A DNA stretch of 64,000 bases, taken from assembly GCA_937951615.1 (NCBI GenBank), contig CALFBH010000041.1, positions 62,001 through 126,000 on the forward strand, in the 5' to 3' direction. Shown here in pieces: positions 53,256 through 62,397 of this stretch. The first letter of the stretch is position 1, and each line of letters starts with the position of its first letter. A model generated the notes under the pieces. It was not told the DNA's origin and did no database searches. It worked only from the letters and a program-made list of their open reading frames with translations. A program made the translations under genes and the position numbers. Source of the DNA: an uncultured Saprospiraceae bacterium. GTDB lineage: Bacteria; Bacteroidota; Bacteroidia; Chitinophagales; Saprospiraceae.

Positions 53256-56099
53256 ATGTCATACAAAATAGCACTCGAAAGAATAGCGCAGGCTAAAAAA
53301 GAAAAGGCAACTACACTCCATTTATACCGCTTGGATTTAAAGGAAATTCCAAAGTCTTTAAGTGAATTAACTCAACTCACATCCCTTTCTTTATCCTCCA
53401 ACCAATTGACCGAAATAAAGGGACTCGAAAAATTAACAAAACTCACAAACCTTTCTTTATCCTCCAACCAATTGACCGAAATAAAGGGACTCGAAAAATT
53501 AACACAACTCACAAATCTTGATTTGTCCTACAATCAATTGATTGAAATAAAGGGATTGGAAAAATTAACAAAACTCACAAGCCTTTATTTCTACGACAAC
53601 CAATTGGCTGAAATAAAGGGACTCGAAAAATTAATTCAACTCACAAGTCTTGATTTGTCCTACAACCAATTGACCGAAATAAAGGGACTCGAAAAATTAA
53701 CAAAACTCACAGAGCTTTATTTGTACAACAACCAATTGACTAAAATAAGGGGGCTGGAAAAATTAACGCAACTCATAGAGCTTTATTTGTCCTACAATCA
53801 ATTGACTAAAATAAGGGGGCTGGAAAAATTAACGCAACTCACATACCTTTATTTGAGTTTCAATAAATTGACTGAAATAAAGGGACTCGACAACTCAATT
53901 CAACTCACAGAGCTTAGGATAGATAATAACCAATTGACCGAGATTAAGGGACTCGAAAAATTAACACAACTCAAAAACCTTCATTTAGACTCCAACCAAT
54001 TAACAGAAATTCCCTTATCCTTATTGGATTTTAATTTGAATATATTGTGGGAAACTGATTTGGGTTCAAAAGGCATTGCCATCGCCAAAAATCCCATCAC
54101 CACCCCACCAGTCGAAACTATACAACAAGGCAATGAAGCCATCCGTAACTATCTGGAGCAATTACAAAAAGGAGAAAAACAATACCTCTTAGAAGCCAAG
54201 CTATTACTCATCGGCGCAGGCGGTGCCGGCAAAACTACCCTTGCAAAAAAAATAAAAGAAGGACTGAAAGCCGATATGCCTGGTGATGATGATACCACTA
54301 GAGGCATTGATATTTTAGAATTTGATTTTCCAGTTACCTGGAAAGAAGAGCTAAAAGCAAAGGAGGCAAACTTCCGCATGAATATTTGGGACTTTGGCGG
54401 GCAGGCGATCTATCATGCCACCCACCAGTTTTTTCTGACTCGTCGCTCCTTGTATGTCTTGGTCATGGATGCCAGAACAGAAGGACATCAGACAACTTAC
54501 TGGTGTCAGGTGGTGGAGTTATTGGGGGATGGTAGTCCACTGATTATTGTCGAAAATAAAAAGCAGGGCTATAAGCAAATTGCCTTTAATTTCCCTTCTT
54601 ATAAAGAGCGTTTTGACAATATCTGTTCGCCGATGTTGCATAGTGATTTTGAAAAAGACCATGACAGTCTGGAAAGCGTCATCGCTGATATAAAACATCG
54701 CATACAATTGCTTCCCGGTATGGGCGATGAACTGCCTGAAGCTTGGGTCAATGTGCGCAAAGCCATAGAAAAAGAAGGAAAGGATTATATCAGTCAGGAG
54801 CGTTATGTGGAGCTTTGTGCAGTGGAGGATTTGGATTTTAGGCAGGCATTAAGGCTGAGTTCTGATTATCTGCATCCGGTCGGTGTGTTTCTGCATTTTC
54901 AGGATAATCCTGTCCTCAAAAACACTGTGATTCTTGATAATGAATGGGCGACCGATGCGGTATATGCGGTGGTCAAAAACAAAAAAATCATTGAGGAGAC
55001 GCAGGGTTATTTTAGCAAAGAAGACCTAGCCCTTATCTGGTCGGATAAAAAGTATGAGCAAAAGCAGGCGGAATTACTGGCTTTGATGGAGGAATTTGAA
55101 CTTTGTTATCAAGCGGAGGGCGGTACTTATATTGCCCCGCAACTGCTATCTGACAAGCAGCCAGAATACGATTTGCCAGCAGGCAAAATCATTCATCTTT
55201 TTTATGAATATGGTTTTATGCCAAAAGGTTTATTGCATCGTTTTATTGTGCGTATGCACCTACTGATTGCCAAACAGGAATGGGTCTGGCAGCAGGGTGT
55301 GGTGCTACATCTTGATGGGGAGACTTATGCGGAAGTGGTGGAAAGTTATGATAGTAAACAGATTCATATTAGCTGCACAGGGGTACAGCCTAAAAAGCTA
55401 ATGGATATGATTATTGATGAAATTGATGCCATTAATTCTACGTTTAAAAATATTCGCGTAAAGAAACAAGTCCGTTGTATTTGCCCCATTTGTCAGGCTG
55501 CAAAACCCACCAAAGATGATGAATTACCGCCTAATTATTACACTTATAAAGACCTGCAACGGCGGCTGGAAAAAGACAAAAAAACAGTAGAATGTAAATT
55601 TAGTTTTGAGGATGTCAATGTCATACGTTTGCTACAAAACATATCCGAAAAATTCAGTCGGCATCAGTTGTTTATCAGTTATTCCCGTAAGGATAAAAAA
55701 TTATTTGAAGAAGTCAAAACTCATCTCAATAGTTTAAAATATACTGATGATAAAATCACCTACTGGGACGACGCGCAGATAAATGCAGGAATGCAATGGA
55801 GAGAAGAAATTCAGAAAGCACTCAGCACTACAAAAGTTGCTCTACTGCTGGTTAGTCCCGATTTTTTGGCTTCTTCGTTTATCAATGAGGTAGAGATTCC
55901 ACATTTTCTGGAAGCTGCAAAAAATGATGGCGCGACTATTTTGATTGTCGTCATCCGACCTTGTGATGTAGCACCACATCAACTCTCGCAGTATCAATTT
56001 TTTAATGCTCCTGAAGAGGCTTTATCTAAACTGACTAAGCCGAAAAGGGATGAGAAACTCGTAAAATTGAATACGAAGATTAGGCACTTGATGTCGTAA
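53256..56099 (+). CDS. LRR-Roc-COR-TIR protein (bacterial Roco with TIR effector)
   Basis: This is a 947-residue multidomain protein. Residues about 35-265 are ten 22-residue leucine-rich repeats of the form LTxLxLSxNQLTEIKGLEKL. A Roc GTPase domain has P-loop GAGGAGKT, the G3-like WDFGGQ and a VENKKQG stretch in the G4 region. A COR domain follows (DLALIWSDKKYEQKQAEL...), then a CICPIC motif, and the last about 143 residues are a TIR domain beginning HQLFISYSRKDKK with SPDFLASSFINEVEIP. TIR domains of this type often cleave NAD, and LRR/GTPase parts would sense and switch, so an immune-like role is plausible but inferred. The start is MSYKIALERIA; an earlier ATG (53193) lies within a dispersed repeat. 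Confidence 0.9.
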   Translation: MSYKIALERIAQAKKEKATTLHLYRLDLKEIPKSLSELTQLTSLSLSSNQLTEIKGLEKLTKLTNLSLSSNQLTEIKGLEKLTQLTNLDLSYNQLIEIKGLEKLTKLTSLYFYDNQLAEIKGLEKLIQLTSLDLSYNQLTEIKGLEKLTKLTELYLYNNQLTKIRGLEKLTQLIELYLSYNQLTKIRGLEKLTQLTYLYLSFNKLTEIKGLDNSIQLTELRIDNNQLTEIKGLEKLTQLKNLHLDSNQLTEIPLSLLDFNLNILWETDLGSKGIAIAKNPITTPPVETIQQGNEAIRNYLEQLQKGEKQYLLEAKLLLIGAGGAGKTTLAKKIKEGLKADMPGDDDTTRGIDILEFDFPVTWKEELKAKEANFRMNIWDFGGQAIYHATHQFFLTRRSLYVLVMDARTEGHQTTYWCQVVELLGDGSPLIIVENKKQGYKQIAFNFPSYKERFDNICSPMLHSDFEKDHDSLESVIADIKHRIQLLPGMGDELPEAWVNVRKAIEKEGKDYISQERYVELCAVEDLDFRQALRLSSDYLHPVGVFLHFQDNPVLKNTVILDNEWATDAVYAVVKNKKIIEETQGYFSKEDLALIWSDKKYEQKQAELLALMEEFELCYQAEGGTYIAPQLLSDKQPEYDLPAGKIIHLFYEYGFMPKGLLHRFIVRMHLLIAKQEWVWQQGVVLHLDGETYAEVVESYDSKQIHISCTGVQPKKLMDMIIDEIDAINSTFKNIRVKKQVRCICPICQAAKPTKDDELPPNYYTYKDLQRRLEKDKKTVECKFSFEDVNVIRLLQNISEKFSRHQLFISYSRKDKKLFEEVKTHLNSLKYTDDKITYWDDAQINAGMQWREEIQKALSTTKVALLLVSPDFLASSFINEVEIPHFLEAAKNDGATILIVVIRPCDVAPHQLSQYQFFNAPEEALSKLTKPKRDEKLVKLNTKIRHLMS
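53368..54002 (+). repeat. Tandem 66-bp LRR-coding repeats
   Basis: About ten units of 66 bp encode the LRRs. Several neighbours are almost identical at DNA level, including synonymous positions (repeated ACCGAAATAAAGGGACTCGA and CAACTCACAAACCTT words). This suggests recent expansion or gene conversion in the sensor part of the Roco protein. Confidence 0.75.
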
Positions 56100-56511
56100 A
56101 AATTACGACTAATTTAATTGCTATACACTTTTCATTTTGAATAATAATATCCCCCTTTCAACTCAGCTTAATGCAGACCTGATACTTTTCAAAACTTTAT
56201 TCATCTGTAAGTGTGCCATAAAGGTAATCTCACAAGAGATTACATCCCCTCTTGAGACATGTTGAGCGTAGCCAAAATGAGAATATAAGGGTGTATCAAA
56301 GCCCAGAAAGCCCATTTGGAGATGTGTGTTATTTGTCAGTGTTCCAGCCAACACACCCCTCCGTTCCCCTCTCAAGAGGGGATGTATTTCGCAAAGCGAA
56401 ATACCTTTTCAACAGGGCTATTTTCCAGAAATCAATCCTCCTTGCTTCCGATTTAGCTTATGAATCAACCCAATAACCAGTCACTAATCACCAATACACC
56501 AATCACCAACA
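56100..56511. other. 412-bp spacer between convergent genes: composite repeat
   Basis: There is no gene. The composite element occupies 56121-56407. From 56450 to 56511 the plus strand has CCAGTCACTAATCACCAATACACC words, which are G/T-rich 3'-flank words of the minus-strand peptidase gene. Confidence 0.6.
56121..56407. mobile_element. Composite palindromic intergenic element, copy 2
   Basis: The element has the same module order as 13276-13529: CTATACACTTTTCA start, GGTAATCTCACAAGAGATTAC, CCCCTCTTGAG, TTTGTCAGTGTTCC, ACACACCCCTC, CCCCTCTCAAGAGGGGATG and GTATTTCGCAAAGCGAAATAC end. It also holds extra sequence including a TTGAGCGTAGCC word. It has no ORF. Confidence 0.6.
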
Positions 56512-58347
56512 CTACTTAGGCACACTAGAATACAAGCCATTATTCGCCACCCATTCGCTCTTATCTCCACCATTGACATCGGCGTCTCTGTTTATATCGC
56601 TATTATTATACTGATTGAATAGTCCGTTATTTGCTGCCCATATTCCTTTGTCTGCTCCATTAATATCATAATCTTGATTGATATCACCAGCGAGCATTAC
56701 CCATGTATTGTCGGGGAATTGCTTTTGACCAGTACCGCTTCCTGCTAGGTATCCATTGGCAAGTCTGAAATCATAGGTCAGTATTCCATTGACAATATTG
56801 ACTGGCTGTGGGCTCATGACTGGCAGGTGATTGAGGTGTTCGATGACAATATATAGTGGCACATTCAAGTTGGTTGAAAATATATTGCTTGCTGGAAAAT
56901 TGATGCAGCCATCCGACTGTAATAGTGCGGCTGTTTTGGCTATTTCTGTACTTGCGGCTATACCCGTTCGGAAAGAGACCAAAACCCAGTCTGCCACATT
57001 GCTTATATTTCGAGTCTCTGTTCCAGTATAGTTCCAGGGCGACTGATTATAAGGCTGACTGGTCGGTAGTAGGTTTAAGTTTTCCAATTCTGTACTCATC
57101 GTACCTGTGTTTTCATCATAAACACTTTCCAAAACGGCACAAATATCTAAGCTGACTTCCACTTCGCAGGGCGGGCAGTCTGTTCCTCCACAATCTACGC
57201 CTGTTTCATCGCCATTTTGAATGCCATCATCACAAAATCCCACATAAAATTGCCGGGCGACTGTATTGCCGTCTAGCGTAATTTCAAAAGTCCAATCACC
57301 TGTTACATTCGTTGGGAGAAAATACGACCAATACCAATAAGAAGCCCGATAAGTGGTCGGTGGATTTTGTGTCCAAGACTGCCAAATTGTTCCATTTGGA
57401 TATTTGATGCGCCAGGTCGTCAAATCTGTTGTTTGATAATCATGAAAGTATCCAACAAAATAGACCAAATCTCCTGGATAAAATCGCGTAGCAATATTGG
57501 GCACATCAAGATTCGGACATGCATTAAGTACAGGCGGGCTGGAATGTGTCAGGACAGTATTGACGGTGGATTCCCAATAGGATTTTTGATTATTCCAATA
57601 GGAAACATTATTCATACCATTACAAGAACCAGTGTAAGGATCAATCAGATTGAGGTTAGTATCATAGCATTCAAAATGCAAATGCGGACCAGTCGAATTG
57701 CCCGAACTCGCCACTACACCAAGATACTCCCCTGTCGCAACTGTCGCCCCTATATTTTTGCTGGTCAGTGAATTGAGTTTTAAATGCCAATACCAGGAGC
57801 GACTGCCGTCTGCATGTTCGAGGATAATATAATTGGCAGGCAGAGAATTGAAGGAACAATTATTGTCTGCATTGCCGTCTTGTTTTCCCAGTATCACGCC
57901 AGGCGCAGCAGCAACTGCCCAAGTTTGATTATTATCTACCTGATTTTCATCAAATGGCCACAGAAAAATATCTATGCCCTGATGGTTGTAGCCACTATTG
58001 GTATCGTAGGTATGTGTGCCGCAATTATAGTCCTGCAATTGATTCGCATTGGCATTATGATCTACATAATTGCTGATGGCATAAGTGGAATTAAAATCAA
58101 ACGCCGGGTTTTGCATAATCGGCCAGTCATAACGGACGATCTGGCTTTTATTTTGCGAAAGCTGAATATTGTATTGCTCAATATTTGCTGTTACGCGCTT
58201 ATTGACTTCTGCTCTTTTTTCATTGGTCAGGCAGGCCGTTTTTTCAAAATAATATGCTCCACCTCCTGGTGGATTTGGGTTTGAGGACTGACCTGAAGCA
58301 AGATTAAACAATAGGACGCCAATTATTAAGCTTAGTATATTTTTCAT
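56512..58347 (-). CDS. Secreted M23 (LytM-type) peptidase with dockerin-like tail
   Basis: This 611-residue exported protein has a signal peptide (MKNILSLIIGVLLFNLASGQ). The M23 domain at about residues 115-240 has HQGIDIF (HxxxD) and SGNSTGPHLHFE (HxH), the zinc site of Gly-Gly or peptidoglycan-crosslink endopeptidases. A beta-sandwich region and the motif CDDGIQNGDETGVDCGGTDC follow. The C-terminal about 55 residues hold two EF-hand-like DINQDYDINGADKGIWAAN-type repeats, resembling type I dockerin, in place of a T9SS sorting domain. It may act on cell walls of other bacteria or the cell's own. Confidence 0.86.
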   Translation of the reverse strand: MKNILSLIIGVLLFNLASGQSSNPNPPGGGAYYFEKTACLTNEKRAEVNKRVTANIEQYNIQLSQNKSQIVRYDWPIMQNPAFDFNSTYAISNYVDHNANANQLQDYNCGTHTYDTNSGYNHQGIDIFLWPFDENQVDNNQTWAVAAAPGVILGKQDGNADNNCSFNSLPANYIILEHADGSRSWYWHLKLNSLTSKNIGATVATGEYLGVVASSGNSTGPHLHFECYDTNLNLIDPYTGSCNGMNNVSYWNNQKSYWESTVNTVLTHSSPPVLNACPNLDVPNIATRFYPGDLVYFVGYFHDYQTTDLTTWRIKYPNGTIWQSWTQNPPTTYRASYWYWSYFLPTNVTGDWTFEITLDGNTVARQFYVGFCDDGIQNGDETGVDCGGTDCPPCEVEVSLDICAVLESVYDENTGTMSTELENLNLLPTSQPYNQSPWNYTGTETRNISNVADWVLVSFRTGIAASTEIAKTAALLQSDGCINFPASNIFSTNLNVPLYIVIEHLNHLPVMSPQPVNIVNGILTYDFRLANGYLAGSGTGQKQFPDNTWVMLAGDINQDYDINGADKGIWAANNGLFNQYNNSDINRDADVNGGDKSEWVANNGLYSSVPK

Positions 58348-58369
58348 GATGAATGTTTTAATAAATATA

Positions 58370-58498
58370 CGGGATTGACCATTAATTGGTTCGGGTGCTA
58401 AAAAATGAGCTTTCCATCCGCCTATTTCGCAAAAGCGGTGGGTTTAAACCCACCGCTTTTGCGAAATAGGCGTGCAAATCAATTAATGGTCAATTCCG
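58370..58498. mobile_element. MITE with 54-bp central palindrome, copy 1 (129 bp)
   Basis: The terminal inverted repeats CGGGATTGACCATTAATTG and CAATTAATGGTCAATTCCG have one mismatch. The flanks TAAATATA (58362-58369) and TAAATACA (58499-58506) are an 8-bp target duplication with one change. The centre, 58419-58472, is a perfect 54-bp palindrome. There is no ORF, so it must be moved in trans. Confidence 0.8.
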
Positions 58499-58563
58499 TA
58501 AATACATTCAAATATAACAAATAATACTAAAACACTTTTTCAATCTTCAACATCTACCACAAA

Positions 58564-58600
58564 TAAATCGGCTATCAGGTTTTACCCAATAGCCGATTTA
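58564..58600 (-). terminator. Terminator of the MORN-caspase gene
   Basis: TAAATCGGCTAT and ATAGCCGATTTA form a perfect 12-bp stem around a 13-nt loop. On the minus strand it is followed by TTTGTGG. It lies 75 bp past the stop of the caspase gene. Confidence 0.65.
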
Positions 58601-58674
58601 TATTCACGCCTCACACTCCATTTGAGTTTGTCCCAACAACTGTACGGGAGACGTTTTTATTTGAATTTAATTCC

Positions 58675-60726
58675 TTACTGTCTGAAATAAAAGTCGCCTT
58701 CGATAGAAGAGTTTTCCCAAGGCACTTGCATTCCTTGCGACAAGCGACGCACATTCGCACGCACTACTTTGAAGACATCTTCAATCTTGAGGCGAGGGTG
58801 GCGCAAGGCTTTCAGCAATTCCTGTGTGTATAAGCCATTAGTACCTTCTCCGTCAGAAGCTACTGAACCAGGCGACGTCGCATAGGCAATAAATGTACCT
58901 ATAGGCGCCACAGCAATGCCAGCCAGTCCATTTCTGACTGAGCGATATTTGGCAGAGAATGGATTGTCGCGGCAGGCATCCAGCACAACAATATTCATAT
59001 CATTTCCAGAACCTTCAAACTCATCCAGCAAGTAGCCGAGGTGGACGGATTTATATTTTATATCTTTCTCTTTACGAATGCTGGCACTAGTCGGCACCAA
59101 GTAATTTTCGCCCTCAATCTGAATACCATGTCCGGCATAATAGAACATGCCTACGCCGCCTCTCGTTCTTAGTTTGTTGCCATAATCATTAATGGCAGCT
59201 TCCATTTGCTGGTAGCTGAGATCCGTATAATGCATCACTTCAAATCCTAAGCTTCTAAGTGCCATTGCGACAGAATCGGCATCGTTTTTTGCATTGGGCA
59301 ATGGCGAAATTGAATACTCGCTATTTCCAATAATCAAAGCTGTTCTTGCCTGAAATGTCCCCAGACCTTTCGAAGTTACATCTTGTACGTCGGATATTTG
59401 CAGGTTATAACTTTGATAGTAGCGGTTGCCTGCATTGTCCAGTGCTTCTGCCCACAGGTCTGTTTGTCCTCTGCTTAAGGTAACAAAAGCTTCAAATTCT
59501 GTGCGCTTGGCATTTGGTTCACTTAACTTCGCCTCTACACCTGCGATTCTTACTGTTTTTACCCCACTTTCATCCGTTGCATAACCACGTACAGTAATAG
59601 AATTTCCTTTTGTCACCACGGTAAAGCCACGCGATACTGCGGGGTCTGTAATGACCAAATCAGGTTTTTTGGTATCTGTCTGACTAGCAACTACTGGCGT
59701 GGTAGTGGTGGTCGTCGTCGGTGGTCGAGTGGTGGTCGTTGAAGGTCTGGTTCCACTTGATACGATAGGCACTTCCGGTGCTCCCATGCCTTTTATTTCC
59801 TGTGCAAATGAATCGCTGTACCACTTCCCTGCTGATTTTTTCAGTCCTGGCATGTATTGTATGCCCATGCCTTCGCGCTTACCATTTTTCCATTCGCCTA
59901 GATAGCGTCCTTTGTCAGCGTAGTGCTTTGTGCCTGAACCATCAGGTTTTCCATTTTTAAAATCGCCTTCATATTTATCGCCATTAGACCATATATATAT
60001 GCCAAGTCCATTGGTGCAATTTCCAGTAACACAACCTTTACCCGAAGTATTTGTGGTGGCAACTGTCGTTGTAGGTGGACGTGTTCCGCTTGCATTGGCC
60101 AGTTTATCATTTTGCCAAAAACCTGTTTTAGCTTTTCCAGTAGCTTCATAAAATGTGCCTTGTCCGTTTTTTGCTCCATGCTGCCAGGCACCAGAATATT
60201 TGCTACCATCTACCCAAGTATAAGCTCCTTGTCCGTTGAATTTACCATTGAGCCATTGTCCTTGATATTTATCTCCGTTTGTCCAGATGTATAAGCCTTG
60301 TCCATTTTCACAATCTCCACTCACGCAGCCGGTGGTTCTGGTGCTCGTAGCGGCAGTTGTGGTTGTATTGGATGAAGTTCCACTTGGAAGTGAAGTCAGT
60401 TCTTTCACAATTGCCCCACTTGCCCATTGACCATGCTTGGTTTTGCCATTTGGCCATAAGTATGTTCCATAGCCATTTTGCTTACCATTCAGCCAGTCTC
60501 CTTTATATTGATGTCCATTTGGCCAAGTGTAAGTGCCTTTTCCGTGCATTTTTCCATCTGAAAAATCACCGGCATATTTTTCTCCATTGTTCCAAACGTA
60601 AGTTCCAATACCATCCCTGCAATCTCCGCTGGTACAATTTCCGTTTTGTGCAAACGCTGAAAGACTCAGTAGCGCAAGGCTAAGGGTCAATATCGTCTGG
60701 CTTGTTTTTCTTGCTATATTTTTCAT
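58675..60726 (-). CDS. Secreted MORN-repeat caspase-family protein
   Basis: This 683-residue protein has a signal peptide cut after LSAFAQ. Residues about 28-325 contain nine MORN repeats (GxYxWxNGxKYxGxW) arranged as three blocks of three. Each block is headed by a C-x-G-x-C-x-x-G motif and separated from the next by Thr-rich linkers. An Ig-like domain follows at about 350-440. The caspase (C14) domain spans about 455-683, with catalytic His in YYAGHG and Cys in VLDACRDNPF. The domain is complete. MORN repeats usually bind membranes or partners. The substrate is unknown. A word-repeat spacer of TAAGTTTAAGTC type separates it from the M43 protease gene upstream. Confidence 0.9.
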   Translation of the reverse strand: MKNIARKTSQTILTLSLALLSLSAFAQNGNCTSGDCRDGIGTYVWNNGEKYAGDFSDGKMHGKGTYTWPNGHQYKGDWLNGKQNGYGTYLWPNGKTKHGQWASGAIVKELTSLPSGTSSNTTTTAATSTRTTGCVSGDCENGQGLYIWTNGDKYQGQWLNGKFNGQGAYTWVDGSKYSGAWQHGAKNGQGTFYEATGKAKTGFWQNDKLANASGTRPPTTTVATTNTSGKGCVTGNCTNGLGIYIWSNGDKYEGDFKNGKPDGSGTKHYADKGRYLGEWKNGKREGMGIQYMPGLKKSAGKWYSDSFAQEIKGMGAPEVPIVSSGTRPSTTTTRPPTTTTTTTPVVASQTDTKKPDLVITDPAVSRGFTVVTKGNSITVRGYATDESGVKTVRIAGVEAKLSEPNAKRTEFEAFVTLSRGQTDLWAEALDNAGNRYYQSYNLQISDVQDVTSKGLGTFQARTALIIGNSEYSISPLPNAKNDADSVAMALRSLGFEVMHYTDLSYQQMEAAINDYGNKLRTRGGVGMFYYAGHGIQIEGENYLVPTSASIRKEKDIKYKSVHLGYLLDEFEGSGNDMNIVVLDACRDNPFSAKYRSVRNGLAGIAVAPIGTFIAYATSPGSVASDGEGTNGLYTQELLKALRHPRLKIEDVFKVVRANVRRLSQGMQVPWENSSIEGDFYFRQ

Positions 60727-60840
60727 TGCTTAATAAGTTTAAGTTTAAGTCGAAGTTTAAGTTTAAATCGAAGATTAAGTTTAAATTCTTATTGAAAGTA
60801 TTGCCAAAGGCAACACCCAAGTTTAAACTTAGACTTAAAC
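60727..60840 (-). repeat. TAAGTTTAAGTCGAAG word-repeat spacer
   Basis: The 114-bp spacer is almost wholly built from AAGTTTAAGTC words and their complements. The dyad GTATTGCCAAAGGCAAC near 60798-60814 lies at the centre. It can form a long hairpin. On the minus strand it leads into the caspase start. Confidence 0.6.
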
Positions 60841-62397
60841 TTATTGATGATCAATTTCGACAACAATAGGCACAATGCTTCTGTCGCCTGCATCAGCAAC
60901 AAACATCAGTCTGCCTTGTTCACTGCTGTACATGATCTTATTTTCAGGTACGAGTTGATGCCACAATACTTGATATAGTCGCTGCATAAAATTGCCTTCC
61001 ATTTTTTCCATTTCCTCCATCACCAAATCCATCCGAATCGGACGTTTGGAATATAAGACACAAAGATAATCTTTTCCTTTGGTATCATCTATCTGATACA
61101 TACTTGCTGCACTAGGCAGGGCAAGTTTGCTATTGCTGTGTTCCAGATAAGCTGTTTGGTGAGGCAATGGATAGAGCAAGGCACTTTTCTTGGTCAAATC
61201 AGCTCCCACAACATAAACAAAACCGATGTCATTATTATTCAAATATACCTGATAATTGGTACCGGAATAAAATGGCTGTGTTGGTCGAAATAAGTTACCA
61301 TCTGTTTTAATATCCACTGGTTTGCCACTCACTTCCAACATCACTTCGCCAGATAGAACATTACTTTTCACTGTCGTTATTGTTGGTGTTGGTACTGGGG
61401 GATTTGTGATGACTGGTGTATTGGGCGTTGGTTTTGTTGTGGTCACTGGTGGTTTTGTGGTCGGTTTTGGTGGAGCAGTTGTATTAGTCGCCAATTCTGG
61501 CATAGCTTCCATCTGCGCATTTTGTGGCATTTTGATATAACTCCGCATATTTAATGCTGCGTAATTTGCTCTGGCGTATTGCTCTTTCGTCAAACGTATC
61601 CGGCAACCTTCTACAGAATATGCCATGATGTTATTTGGATCTGGGCTGTACCGCTCCCCTCTTGGATCAACGTCACTACCTGTATAATTACAATTTCTAT
61701 CTACTTTATTCAAAATCATAGGATCGGCTGCTGTGTCGCAAAGTCCGTCGCCGGCTTTTTCGCAATTTCTGAGGCTGCGATCTCTGGTCACCAGTTCTTT
61801 ATCGGGTCCTACCAGCGAGCTACCATGTGTATGATATAAAGAGAAAAAATGCCCCACTTCATGAATCAATGTACTACCACCATCCACACAACTGTTGCGT
61901 AGAATAATGCGGTCGCGGCCCTGCGTAGCTGAACTACTATTGGGATAATAAGAATAGCCACAAACATCACTACCCTGTTTTTTCACACTGCCGAAGAAGT
62001 ACATATTGATGGCATCTTTTTCATCCCAGCGTCCGCAAAATTCTACTTCAGAGCCTGAGCTAAAATTATAATGTGCATCACTACTGATTGTATTTATGCC
62101 TTTCAATAAAACAAAACGGACATTGGCATTGATATAATTTTCATTTAATTTCTGAACGGCTGCAAGGAGGGAAGCCCGATTAAAACCGCCTGTTCCATCC
62201 GTCCGCGTAACAATATGCGCCTTTACTGGAAAGTCCCGAATGCCACGAGTTATATTGCCATCAAAGCTCCGCATTCTGACCTGCGATTTCTGCATATTCT
62301 GGTGGTCTTCCATACTGAGTTCAGCGCCACATTGTGCATATAAATCACTCATTGCGAGCGACAATATTATCAGTATGAATAATTTCAAGTCCTTCAT
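60841..62397 (-). CDS. Secreted M43 (pappalysin-like) metalloprotease with DUF4384 domain
   Basis: This 518-residue exported protein starts at MKDLKLFILIILSLAMSDLY, a signal peptide; an upstream ATG (62484) adds 29 residues before it. The M43 catalytic domain holds the zinc motif HEVGHFFSLYH near residues 180-190 and the Met-turn IMAYSVEGCR near 258. A Pro/Thr-rich linker at about 295-345 leads to a C-terminal DUF4384-like domain (LYPLPHQTAYLEHSN), which in many Bacteroidota is fused to caspases. Here the caspase is the next gene downstream, so the two may work together. Confidence 0.88.
   Translation of the reverse strand: MKDLKLFILIILSLAMSDLYAQCGAELSMEDHQNMQKSQVRMRSFDGNITRGIRDFPVKAHIVTRTDGTGGFNRASLLAAVQKLNENYINANVRFVLLKGINTISSDAHYNFSSGSEVEFCGRWDEKDAINMYFFGSVKKQGSDVCGYSYYPNSSSATQGRDRIILRNSCVDGGSTLIHEVGHFFSLYHTHGSSLVGPDKELVTRDRSLRNCEKAGDGLCDTAADPMILNKVDRNCNYTGSDVDPRGERYSPDPNNIMAYSVEGCRIRLTKEQYARANYAALNMRSYIKMPQNAQMEAMPELATNTTAPPKPTTKPPVTTTKPTPNTPVITNPPVPTPTITTVKSNVLSGEVMLEVSGKPVDIKTDGNLFRPTQPFYSGTNYQVYLNNNDIGFVYVVGADLTKKSALLYPLPHQTAYLEHSNSKLALPSAASMYQIDDTKGKDYLCVLYSKRPIRMDLVMEEMEKMEGNFMQRLYQVLWHQLVPENKIMYSSEQGRLMFVADAGDRSIVPIVVEIDHQ

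Larger units (their letters stand above)
58348..58674. other. 327-bp spacer: MITE copy 1 and terminator
   Basis: There is no gene. It contains the MITE at 58370-58498 and the terminator hairpin at 58564-58600. Confidence 0.7.
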
